A DNA stretch of 28,622 nucleotides. Origin: Paramacrobiotus metropolitanus (taxonomy: Eukaryota; Tardigrada; Eutardigrada; Parachela; Macrobiotidae). Below the pieces are notes generated by a model. That model ran no database searches, was not told the origin of the DNA, and worked only from the letters and a program-made list of their open reading frames with translations. Location: the NCBI RefSeq assembly GCF_019649055.1, contig NW_026570616.1, forward strand, positions 1 to 28,622, read 5' to 3'. Position numbers and translations under genes: made by a program. Numbering within the stretch: position 1 is the stretch's first letter; each line of letters opens with the position of its first letter. Below are positions 11,170 to 20,335 of the stretch, piece after piece.

Positions 11170-13439
11170 ACCGACGTACGGCTACCTGCCAGTTTGTTTT
11201 CTGCACCTGCGATGCAGATTTCTTGCGCGAGTATCAGCGTTGTTTCGGGCCTACCGTTGAGTGAGAATTGTGTGGAGGAACCTGCCAGCGACGTGCCTTT
11301 ACCAGCAGCGTACGATGATCGTATGGCCTTGGCGCTGAAGGCTTGTAGAACGGGGAACCTGTCACAGTACGCTGCAGCGAAAAAGTACAAGGTTCCTTAC
11401 TCTTCGTTCTAGAATAAACTGAAGGGCGTGCGTACGGAAAAGAAAGGCGCACATATGAGAAAATTTTCGGAAGCCGAAGAAAACTACATCGAAAATCTGC
11501 TGCTGAAGTGTGCGCAGAACGGCATCCCTCTGGATAAAAGATTTTTAAAGCGGATTGTGCCGTTACTGACCAAATATAAAGGTAGCTAAAAATGAGATTT
11601 AAAATTATTCGTGTAAAATTAAATTAAATTATTGACTGTTATCGCATTTTTTTATATTGGTTAATTTTAAATTTGAATGCGTCCGTTTCTGACGAAATAT
11701 TCAGTGACGTTAGTGTGAGAATATTTGTACGTTACTGGTTTTTCCTTTACTTACAAAAATTTTACCTTGTACAGATGTGCCCAAAAATCGAAAGATGTTT
11801 TCATCATACTGGCATCGCGAATTTCTTAAAAGGCACCCGAAGATTGCTCAGCGAATTTTACACAGCGTTTCCCAAAAAAGGCTAAAGAGTGGACCGTGGA
11901 GAATCGGGAGGGTTGGATACAACGATTGAGTGAGCTTAATAACGAGGGCCTGCTGCTTGATCCTGCAGGAATCTGGAATTTTGACGAGTCAGCGTTCCAG
12001 GTAGCGGAAAAAGTGACGACGGTATACGCCAAGCGGGGGGTAAAGGAGGTCCTTTCGTACTATGACGGTAACGACCGCGAACTGATCACGGTGTTGGCGG
12101 GCGGCAATGCGGCTGGAGAAATTCTGCGACCATTAATTTTGACGGCAAAGTTTTCCTTGCTTTTCGTTTTGACGGCACAGACGACAGTTGTCATATTGGC
12201 TTTAACTCGTCAGGCGTGATGGATAATTCAACTTTCACTTCATATATCAGAGAAGAAGTCATCCCCAAAATGACGGCAGCAAAAGTGCGTATTTTCTTTT
12301 TTCTCTATTAAAAAAATTTAAAAAATTAGTTGTCATAAATTTCTTTCATTTTATTAAAAAATAAATGTTGAAAAATAATAATGTTGTGTATTTTTTCAGA
12401 ATGTTATTTTTCTCGATGGGCACAGCTCTCATATGTTCAATCTGGAGTTTTTATCGGAGTGCATGAAGTCTGACAAAGATATTACCGTTGTCATACTGCC
12501 GTCTGGTCAGACCGGGAAGTTGCAACCCATGGATCTGAAGGTGTACGGCCCTGTTAAAAAATATCGGCGGGATTATTTGCGACTGATGACCCTTATCGCT
12601 GAAGAAGAGGTATTTTCGTTTTTTATGCTAATTTTAGTTAATAAATAAATCTGATAAATTAATCTAAAAATTAAATTTGATCGAAGGTTAACAAACAAAA
12701 CTTCGCTCGTCACCTTGTGAAAAAATGGGATGAATTTAACATGGCCGCCAATATTATTTCTGGGTTTGCTTTTTCCGGAATTTATCCTTTCAACCCGGAT
12801 GCGGTCTGCCGAGCTTACGTAGAGCCCGTTCCAAGCCAATTTCTATCAGACGTTCCCATTTCTGTTGCCACCGTATACGTGAGCGAGCTGGAAGTTATAC
12901 GCACAAATCTTCGAAAAATTCCACTTTTGACTGAAGGACAGATAGAAGAGATTGTGGCGTTCACAATCTCTAAAGCAGAAGGTTTTCTTCCATCGGTTGC
13001 AGCTGACAAAGTGGCTGCAGATTGGCACCATAATTTCATGAGCGCTCATCCTCAGAAAAAGAGAAAACTTAAAGATTCTCGTCTGCGCGCCGAAGCAGGG
13101 CTTATTGCGACGGACAGTAAAGTAATCGCAGCGCTCGAGCAACGGGAAGCAGAAAAACTGCTGCAGAAAAATAAGCGAAAAAGAAACACTCGTAGCGGAC
13201 TCAGCGATGTGACAAATACTCCGACTAAAATTAAAAATCTTTCAGAATGGGTAAAAAGTGAGTCCTCTGAAATTTCACATGTGGTTCTACAAAGTCAAAG
13301 TTTTACTGTAAGAAATAAAGTGTGCGGTATTACTGGGGTGATTATTTGTATTAAATGTGATGTGTTTACCAGCACTGACAAACCTGGGTGGTTGCCCGTG
13401 TTGCACGGGCCGGGCATGGTTATCAGATTCTCTCGCTAG
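11170..13439 (+). pseudogene. Transposase, pogo/Tigger (CENP-B-like) family, four exons, broken
   Basis: Exons: about 11170-11581, 11775-12284, 12400-12609 and 12687-13439. All junctions have GT..AG and matching phase. Exon 1 encodes a Psq/CENPB-type helix-turn-helix (YDDRMALALKACRTG..SQYAAAKKYKVP) and a second DNA-binding helix block (FSEAEENYIENLLLKCAQNG). The DDE_1-type core has D1 in IWNFDES (codon 11983), D2 in FLDGHSSH (12415) and D3 in LQPMDLKVYGP (12532). There are 38 residues between D2 and D3. The basic C-terminal tail runs into the right TIR, where the frame stops (13437-13439). The family performs cut-and-paste transposition into TA. Lesions: an in-frame TAG at 11410-11412 between YSSF and NKLKG, and apparent single-base losses near 11880 and near 12137. 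All three catalytic aspartates are kept. Confidence 0.85.
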
Positions 13440-13475
13440 TTTTTTTGTCTATCACATGTACTAAGCTCGTCCTCG
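13416..13475. repeat. Right terminal inverted repeat of the pogo-like element
   Basis: 60 bp, the exact inverse of 10825-10884. It contains the stop codon of the transposase frame (13437-13439) and is followed by the flanking TA at 13476-13477. Confidence 0.95.
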
Positions 13476-13477
13476 TA

Positions 13478-14296
13478 TGTCTTCGGAAGGAAAAAGGTGA
13501 ACGCAACAACCAGTATTCTATAGAAGCTTACGATACCACGCGCGCGCACACGATTGGTGGACATTGCTAACCTGGAACTTATAACCCGCTCAGGTTTAAC
13601 GGTTTTTGAACACACACCGCAACTGGCACCTGGATTGCATGACTTGTCCGTATTGGTGGCTTGGTTTGCTATCACACCAAGCCAGTACGTGTGCCGGATG
13701 TTCTTTATCGATATCATCCGGCTTCTGTCAACTATTTCCGTATCCGTACTTGCTATTAGCACCATTTAATGTTAATATTTTCGAACATTAGCCTGCACTC
13801 AGTGGCATTCGGATATCTTGTCGAGAACCATTCGAGACGAAATTATTCCGACGATGCTGATTAAGTATGCTTGAGATGCTTCTTTTGCGTGATACGGTAC
13901 TTGCGTTTCGTGATTCGGTTGCAAATTTGTTTCGTTATACAGCAGTAAATCAGTAAAATTAATTATGTAATTATTCAGAACAGCCAACGCAGTTCTCCAG
14001 GGGCTGTATTGTATTTCATACAATACAGACTACAGGCGGGGCCCCATCGGCCAGGTCTGATTTTGGAAGGAGTCTGCGTTGATAGAGAACAGAGAGAGCG
14101 TCTATGTTAAAGCGCCATAGACATCTCGATACTTCATCTTTTTTGGCTTGCAGTTTGAAAAGTTGAGGCAATCATCAACATTCTGAGCCGGCAGTTTTGT
14201 TGTAAATTATATTCTCTTTTGAATGGTATAAGAAGCGGCTTTATGTTACAAAGAAAAACAGAATCTGTTGCGAGCTGACTGAGGCAAGGTAAACAT
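13478..14296. other. Unassigned region with a perfect 25-bp hairpin at 14004-14028
   Basis: A plus-strand frame at 13554-13769 (ANLELITRSGLTV ... RMFFIDIIRLLSTISVS) has hydrophobic stretches but no motif I can assign. The hairpin has 11-bp arms CTGTATTGTAT / ATACAATACAG around TTC. A related 9-bp-arm hairpin (TCACTGTAT / ATACAGTGA) lies at about 14687-14707. No gene is supported. Confidence 0.35.
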
Positions 14297-14398
14297 CCAT
14301 CGACTGGGCTGGTCAGGGCACTAATGGTTGCCACTTGTTCAGAACGCCCATTGATTGAGCTGGTCAACCCATTCATGGTTGCCGCTTGGTTAAAGCAC
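14297..14398. repeat. 51-bp direct repeat, two units
   Basis: Units start with CCAT at 14297 and 14348. Both contain CCAT(C/T)GA(C/T)TG.GCTGGTCA, then ATGGTTGCC(A/G)CTTG. A weaker third echo (CCATTTCCGCTGGTCATG) starts near 14430. Confidence 0.75.
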
Positions 14399-14449
14399 AG
14401 AGACCACATGCCCATTTCAAACCACTAGTCCATTTCCGCTGGTCATGTG

Positions 14450-16900
14450 GTTGATTTCTTTAAACGGCTCTGTAAACCTTCCTAGTAACACTTTTTTGAA
14501 GAGAGAGACACCAGTCTGTCGGCACAAACGTTCTCTACACAATGGGATAGGTTTCAATGCAACCGAAGTAGCACAGGTTTGTTTAAGGGGCAGAAAGGAG
14601 TTTTGTCTCGCAGACTTCTATGTTAACAAACTCCTTCCATTTGCACGCGCACCGAACCCTTTATGATGTTTAGCCTGGCCTGTATCTTCACTGTATACAA
14701 TACAGTGAAGCTCCTTGAGTAGGGCAGTGGAACAGCGCTCCAGAAGATTGACAGCAAGCGCATCAGTTATCAGGATAGTTTCCGTCTTTCCGATGCCAGA
14801 GGTCCAGAAAAACATCTGTCAGCTGACATCCCACGGTTCCAGCTATCACAACGGCATCGGTTCTTCTTCATCATAGTGACAATGTCAGCGGTCATCCATT
14901 ATCGTGATGGAAACGCATGGAGTAGCTACAAGAATACACAAATCGGTTAGTTCCCTGCATTTGTCAATTCAGCGAGCCCTGCTAAGCGGTGCTCGTTCGC
15001 AAGAAATCAAAAACGGGTTTACGCTACCAGGATAAGTTTACCGTCTCCCCTCATCGATCTACCGGTGGTCAGATCCGTCGTCCACCGCGCATTTCGTTCA
15101 GCACTGTGTGGTCTGTTGCTACACAAGTGTCGTTCAAACAGATCGAAATCTGGGTCAGACTAACGTTGCACAGGTGGAAGGCAACGTACCGGATGTAAAA
15201 TTCCAACACGTCAAGGCTGTCGGCAGTCATCGCGCCGGACGTCAGTGCATAATCCTTGCAAATCACCCGCTCACAGCACTACGCGACCGGCACACACCGC
15301 GCTGATATCGTTCAGGAACTACCAGAACGTCGTGATACGTATATTGGCAGTTGTAAAACCCCGGTGCACGATCAAGCTTCCAATGCGACTGCCGGTCGCA
15401 TCCAGAATTTGCTTGATATGGCCCATCATTTCGCCGGAACACGTCCGGCTTTTGGACTCTACGAAGGTGTCACCGTTCATCTTTCTGCCGCGAATACAAA
15501 TCGTCCGAGTGACAGAAGTGATGTGCTTGATAATGCAATTGTACGCCGAATAATTCCACTGTAAAAAGCTATTTGTAGCCAGCTAATTGTCCGACGCCCA
15601 ACAGGAAATTTCGCAGGGACACCATATTCATGGACGGTTGGGGCGAGCGTGGAACAGCACTTGCACTTGATCTCCCGATTCCGCTTGAGAACGAGGCCAC
15701 CCTGCTCCGCTAGAGTATTGCTAGAGTATTGGAAGAACTGGAAGTAACTTGGAAAACTCTTATCCGGTTTCTGGCGGGTAGAACACTGGAACACCTTCCC
15801 GTAATCCACCCGCACCGACCGCTGTGTCGCGCATCCAAAGTCAAGGATCGAGCGCGGTGAACCACCATCGTCGTTGGTCACACCCACGACGTGACCGCAC
15901 AGCTTATTTTATGTAGTTATATGTTTCTGGGCTTCTTATGCAAAAGCCTATCGCTCTACTACGCATGTTTTGCACTTGGTCACCGAGGTATACCAGTTTC
16001 CTAAAGGCACGAAAATTCCAGAATATTTGTGGCGGGCTTTTTGCAATCAACTTAAGCATGCAAATCACAAGTACGGCGTTGCACAAAAGAAACAAAATCT
16101 GTCAACTAAAAGCGTTGAGCCTGTTGCAAGACACAAAGTTACTGGATCGGCAATCACAGCGGTTAACTTTATATAATGAATTGTAATATCGGTATTTGCA
16201 CTTTCCACATTTATGGTTAAAAGGTCAAATACAAAACGAGAACTACGCAACAAACCTGCTTTTGAAATTTTTTTGCTTTCAGGTGATTTGAGCTTATTTA
16301 TTACTTAAGTAGTAAATTACTTACTTTATAAGAATAATTAATATTGACGCATGGCCAGAGCTCGCAAGTACCCTTTTCACACCGAACGGTACACCTATCC
16401 AGGTTTCATCTAATCAAGCACAAACACTGTTCCGATGTGTGCTGTCATGACTCTTCAGATATATACGTATTTGCCGGTACAGTAGAAAATATGCATGTTT
16501 CCATACGCGTAAGGCTCTCCATTCAGTCATTGATCCCAAGATCACCACTTAACACATTTCCGGCAAGAAAGCTCTGTACAGTAACCTGTAGCATTACGAG
16601 GAAACAAAGACTTTTCGATGTTGAATGGTGGGGAGAGGTGCTAAGCGTCGTACATTCACCCGAAGCGGCCGTGTTTGATCCGCCACACCCGCAATACACA
16701 GTCGTAGATTCCCTACATGCTCCGGCTCGGCCGGGTCATTTACCACCGCAGCCAGAACATTATTATACTTATTCGCAGGTTCATCGTACACATGTATCAT
16801 AGTTGTACCGTACAGTTTACTCTGTACACATGCGATACGTCACCCACTAAACGTTATCTTCCTAAACATCTCGGCTAAATAAATTCACCTTCCGCTCGTT
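14450..16900. other. 2.4 kb without an assignable gene
   Basis: Several frames of 60-150 residues exist on both strands, and none carries a family signature I recognise. The most protein-like are: plus 15108-15305 continuing after a frame change into 15256-15564 (LDMAHHFAGTRPAFGLYEG); plus 15970-16176 (VYQFPKGTKIPEYLWRAFCNQ); and minus 15477-15887, a Cys-containing frame overlapping 15256-15564 on the other strand. A small tandem duplication AGAGTATTGCT occurs at about 15713-15735. These may be eroded genes. Without a homology search no function can be stated. Confidence 0.3.
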
Positions 16901-16949
16901 AAGCAGCTTTACTTATTGGGGCACCCGACTGCCAACAATAATACCGTAA

Positions 16950-18071
16950 ATGACTTTACGCACAGCATTAATATCGCCCCTACTGCGTTTCACCAGCGAA
17001 TTAACCAATCGGTTGCTGAACCTTGATCAGCCGACAAACAGCAATGTCACTGTCGTCACCCACCCGCTTCCAGTCGTCTACATCAACGCCACCCCCGAAC
17101 AGACGTATTTAAAGCCGCACTGGACCCATTCGGTGGTCGGTCACCTGCTGGTCTCCTGCACCGGCATCCTCCTGACCTCCGCCGTCCTCGTCCTCTTCCT
17201 GCGCCTGTGCTCCTCCACCACCGCCTTCAGCGTCTACAAACTCCACATCCTCCTCGTCGACCTCCTCTGGTCCTCCTAGCGGCTCCCGCCACCCTCCTCA
17301 GCGAGCTGTATTCTGCCTGGCCGGATCCTCCTCCCACGGCAATTGCGCCCTCTACGTCCAGTGGACGGTGAGCCTGCTGCAGCCCTCCAGCCACGTCCTC
17401 ATCGGCCTCAACCACTTCGGAGAGCTGACCTTCCCCCTCCACAACCGCCGCACCCACACCGCCCACATCGCCGGGCCCCTTTGCCTTCCCCTGCGCATCA
17501 TCTGCCACGTTACCGTCCCTTCCGGAATCATCGTCGACGCGGCGTTCCTGCCGGAAGCCTATGGTATCACGGTGAACCTCCTGCGTCCGGGTTTAGAGGC
17601 ATGGTCGACGGTGATTCAGAGTCTCAACTGGGTGGGATCACTGGGGGGTTGTGTAGGTTGGTGGCAATCCTTTCCTCTACTACCGGCGTCGGACGCACCG
17701 CATCGGTATCCGCTCCTCTATCAAACCGGTAAAAAGCGCCACCTCCAATACTGCGACGGTGGGCGGTACCCGGCATCGTTCGTGGTCCTTTTCATCGTGC
17801 TGACGGTGTTGACCTTTAACGCTGAACGCCGATCCTACTGTACACGACGATCGCGCCACTGACTGCAGCTGGCAAGTACAGCGCCATCGCCCGGACGCTG
17901 CTTTTCATCTTGTACGAAATCCATATACTCGCCCATCCGCTGCTTTTTGTTTTTACTGATCATTTCCGCCAACCCAACTGTTCAGTGTTTACACCAGTAA
18001 AACCTTTTGCTGTCAAGCAAAGGATTAACAATTTATTACAATTAAGCAACTTTATATTTTCATTTGCATAA
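16950..18071 (+). pseudogene. Rhodopsin-type 7TM GPCR, broken by at least five frame changes
   Basis: One long GC-rich block encodes a GPCR whose helices lie in different frames. Order: ATG at 16950; N-terminus with two N-glycosylation sequons (NVT, NAT); TM1 and TM2 up to FSVYKLHILLVDLLW (frame a, to about 17268); VLLAAPATLLSELYSAWP (frame b, about 17269-17325); CALYVQW and TM3 with HVLIGLNHFGELTFP through TM4 to LNWVGSL (frame c, about 17330-17640). Then FLYYRRRTH, the basic third intracellular loop (frame b); TM6 SFVVLFIVLTVLTFN (frame c, about 17775-17823); and TM7 LLFILYEIHILAHPLLF (frame a, from 17835 to TAA at 18069-18071). N..F replaces the DRY motif after TM3, and HPLLF stands where NPxxY is usual. 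This matches divergent class A-like receptors known to me from tardigrade genomes (recollection). One change sits at a GGGGGG run near 17641. Ligand unknown. Confidence 0.8.
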
Positions 18072-18550
18072 TTTCTTTCTATTGTTCATGTGGACGCTGC
18101 ACGGTAGGACCGGCAAGCCAAATAATAATAACACTTGTAAACATATTTCTATTTGGTGTACTCTGTAGGGCAATTATTATAAACTAGTAGACCCCGCGCA
18201 AATTGCGCGGAACAAATAAGAGAAGAGTAATTTCGGGCAAAAAATAGTAGTTATTTTTATAAATCTATGTAGTTTCATCAAGAAGTTATAGAATTGCAAC
18301 TTATTGTAATCATTGGCACAGACTTCGGCTATAGACTATTATAGTGATCACGAAAACTGCGGAAGATCCGGGCAAGCATTTATAGGGCGAAATGAACTGT
18401 ACCAAGATTACAGTACTATCGCCAGCTTTTTTTCCGATTTATTCCAAATCAAGGCGCGCGCCAACATGATAGCTGCCGTTGGAAACGTTCGGAGGAAGCT
18501 GTTTTATCCATGGCAGGTTCGTAGGAAAAGTGTAATGTTAAGAACAAGAC
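18072..18550. other. Intergenic; Helitron-like 3' terminus at 18184-18210 on the minus strand
   Basis: On the minus strand a perfect 8-bp-arm hairpin (CCGCGCAA, 1-base loop, TTGCGCGG; 18194-18210) is followed 6 bases later by CTAG and then T (18184-18187, 18183). Helitron 3' ends are a short GC-rich hairpin just before CTRR, inserted between A and T. If real, the element body would extend rightward and include kelch fragment copy 2. No Rep/helicase or 5' TC end was identified. The frame at 18313-18690 has no family motif. Confidence 0.35.
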
Positions 18551-19072
18551 AGCAGGCAGAGTGTTCGCTTCACTGGTGTGGCCGGGACTGGATACCCTCC
18601 CAAACATTAATTCTAGCTTGGAAGCGTACTGAAGCTGTTAAAGCCAGTTGCTTGTTACCAGTAACCACAACATATCCACCAATAATGTAAATACGCCTGC
18701 CACTAGTCTACAACTAACCTTTCCCGCCATTTCGCATGTAACGCTATTTATCCGCCACCGCATCACAAAGAACCAGCTAAGAATAGTCAGGATCCATTTC
18801 AGATCGCTCTCTGTATGTGTACAATATTTTTCTATCATACTCAGGCTACTCAGCCACTGCGTACAGGGCACGCGTTCTGTAATGAAAGAGATGCTTCACT
18901 CCGCGAAAGCCAAACCAAGCATTTACTGTCACCACTCCGATCACAACTTTTCCCCCCTTTCACTGAGTTCAAAACCTTTTGCATCACCTTTTTAAACTAG
19001 CGTTCGCTCCGTCAACAGCCTCTGCCGTTGGTCCTTCGAGACAAGTGTTTGTCCTTAGTCCATGTACAATCT
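18551..19072 (-). pseudogene. Kelch-repeat gene fragment, copy 2 (inverted relative to copy 1)
   Basis: The reverse complement of this block aligns over its whole length with 10285-10815. Shared stretches include CGAAGGACCAACGGCAGAGG and TATTCTTAGCTGGTTCTTT. On the minus strand it reads AEYDRKILYT, then a kelch strand IYIIGGYVVVTGNKQLALTA, then VRFQARINVWEGIQS. These parallel AEFERKILYS, IYILGG and IRFNTMTGIWEDIHP of the kelch remnant next door. Stops and frame changes separate the pieces. It lies just downstream, in the same orientation, of that remnant, so tandem duplication followed by dispersal is plausible. Helitron capture is the alternative. Confidence 0.7.
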
Positions 19073-19118
19073 TGTCCTTTTTTGGAGACATGCTTCTCTT
19101 TGGGGCAGTGATTATTAG

Positions 19119-19460
19119 TCAGTGGTTTGCCATTAGCAGCTCTTGATCTTCTGCAGATAATGCGACGGTCGCCCAGGGTCCATTTAGGGTGGTATCGTAC
19201 ACTTCGATAGAAGCAAAAGGACCTTTAATAAGTATCACGTGAAAGTACAAACTAAGTACTAGAAAAAAACATAAGTTTGATGATGCATACGAGACAGTGG
19301 CATCGATAGAATGTCCGCGCTTTACATCACCGATGTCATTGTAGCCGTGGTAGACATATACTGTACCCGCCCGATAGATTTGCACCACTTTCAGATCCGG
19401 GCGCTGCCTTCCTCTGGCCGGGTATTGAGCACGAGCCTTCCGCCACCATGCGGCGCACAC
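19119..19460 (-). CDS. Kelch-type C-terminal exon(s), partial
   Basis: The minus-strand frame ends at 19119. It contains RQRPDLKVVQIYRAGTVYVY followed by HGYNDIG, then, after a probable intron, FASIEVYDTTLNGPWATV and a short tail. VYV.(G)GYND and S.EVYD...N.W are the strand motifs of one kelch blade, with the usual GG altered to HG. An acceptor is visible at TTATTAAAG|GTCC (exon start 19222), but no upstream donor with matching phase could be fixed. The intervening hydrophobic segment is therefore either intron or read-through. Position and orientation make it the 3' end of the kelch gene whose earlier part lies at 19.9-20.3 kb. A beta-propeller adaptor role is family knowledge. This copy has lost its 5' part and is unlikely to be functional. 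Confidence 0.5.
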   Translation of the reverse strand: MCAAWWRKARAQYPARGRQRPDLKVVQIYRAGTVYVYHGYNDIGDVKRGHSIDATVSYASSNLCFFLVLSLYFHVILIKGPFASIEVYDTTLNGPWATVALSAEDQELLMANH

Positions 19461-19722
19461 TTTGCTTTTTCTTGTTATTGCTATTTCCTACTTCTTACCC
19501 GTCTTACAGATATCATTACTCTCCAGAATAATATTTGTGGAAAAACTAATTTCTTTCTGCCTTGTGAAAAAACTATTGTCCAATATTTTCATAGTCTTCA
19601 TAAGAGCTCTAACATAACAGCAATCCATAGAGCCATTCAATCAAATGAAATACAAAACCCCTGCCCCTGCCAGGGGCACCCTAAAAACCACAACAAACCA
19701 GATTTATAAATTGAAAATCTTA
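19461..19722. other. AT-rich stretch between kelch pieces
   Basis: No coding motif seen. It probably represents intron or decayed exon of the minus-strand kelch gene. CCCCTGCCCCTGCCAGGGGCA at about 19660-19680 can fold on itself. Confidence 0.3.
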
Positions 19723-20335
19723 TTAGAGCTCTGAAAGTGTGCTGTTAATACACTTATCACACGTTGAAAATGATACGAGAACTAGGGTAGAAATTAGAAC
19801 AGCAAAAGAATGTAGAATGTTCGCGGCAAGTGCAACATAGCGAAAATTGCTTGAATTCATGCACGGAGCACAGTGCGTATATTGGACTTGCATTTTTCCG
19901 TATACCACACTCTGTGGTGCAAATCTATCGGGCGAATACAGTATGCATTTGTTAACCACGCAGGCAGAAGGGTAGTATCGCGGGCGTTGCAAGGGGTGAA
20001 TATCTTCCCAAATGCCAGTCATAGTGTTAAAGCGTATACAGTGGCCAGTTGTAACCGAATCCCATTGGAAATGCAAGTACGGGTACTTTGTGTCAAGCGT
20101 GACAGAGCGTTTACGGCAAATCCATCCACCAAGAATGTAAATGTACCCGTCCACGACAGCCATACCAAACCCGTTCCGCCGTTGTGGAAGCTTTGCTAAA
20201 AATTTCCATTCATCCGCCATCGGATCATAAAGAAACAGTTCAGAACGGGGAGGATTCTCGTTCTTCCGTTTAGAGTTTGTACGTGAATACAATATCTTTC
20301 TTTCAAACTCAGCCAATTTTCCAACACCAGCCCTG
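19723..20335 (-). pseudogene. Kelch-repeat gene, truncated by a retrotransposon
   Basis: Reading leftward from about 20335: KLAEFERKILYS, a linker, then SELFLYDPMADEWKFLAKLP and RRNGFGMAVVDGYIYILGG. This is a complete kelch blade (W, then G-M-A-V, then Y-I-Y-I-L-G-G). Next comes HCIRFNTMTGIWEDIHPLQR, the start of the next blade, then PRYYPSACVV. After that the frame loses kelch character and ends at TAG near 19723 in a hydrophobic stretch that may be intron. BTB-kelch proteins use the propeller to bind substrates for Cullin-3. No BTB or BACK part is present, because upstream coding gives way to retrotransposon sequence at about 20336-20345. The frame stays open across that junction to 20466, but those residues are only the antisense of the RT gene. 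The two fragments at 10.3 kb and 18.6 kb are paralogues. Confidence 0.7.

Larger units (their letters stand above)
10825..13475 (+). mobile_element. Pogo/Tigger-like DNA transposon, 2651 bp
   Basis: Bounded by a perfect 60-bp inverted repeat (10825-10884 and 13416-13475), with TA immediately outside each end (10823-10824, 13476-13477). This is the signature of Tc1/mariner/pogo insertion. Inside the perfect arms the inversion continues imperfectly for about 35 bp (GTGCAACAC and CAACC shared). The interior carries a spliced transposase with a helix-turn-helix N-terminus and a DDD catalytic core. It inserted beside kelch fragment copy 1. Intact ends suggest a young insertion or one mobilised in trans, while the coding sequence is broken. 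Confidence 0.88.

Noticed and set aside
13554-13769. Hydrophobic plus-strand frame reminiscent of channel S-segments
   Set aside because: Only loose resemblance to TRPM-type segments; no pore or TRP box and no splice context.
14618-14815. Minus-strand peptide with SGIGKTETILI, P-loop-like
   Set aside because: The spacing does not fit a Walker A motif, and nothing else of an ATPase is present nearby.
15477-15887. 136-residue minus-strand frame with clustered Cys (EIKCKCCS)
   Set aside because: It suggested a cystine-knot factor, but the Cys spacing fits no family I know and it overlaps another protein-like frame on the plus strand.
16344-16802. 152-residue Pro/His-rich plus-strand frame
   Set aside because: No motif, low-complexity end, and an equally open antisense frame; not supported as a gene.
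17227-17508. Gly/Ala-rich minus-strand frame opposite the GPCR
   Set aside because: Composition is the antisense of GC-rich Leu/Pro/Ser codons; the sense strand gives recognisable helices.
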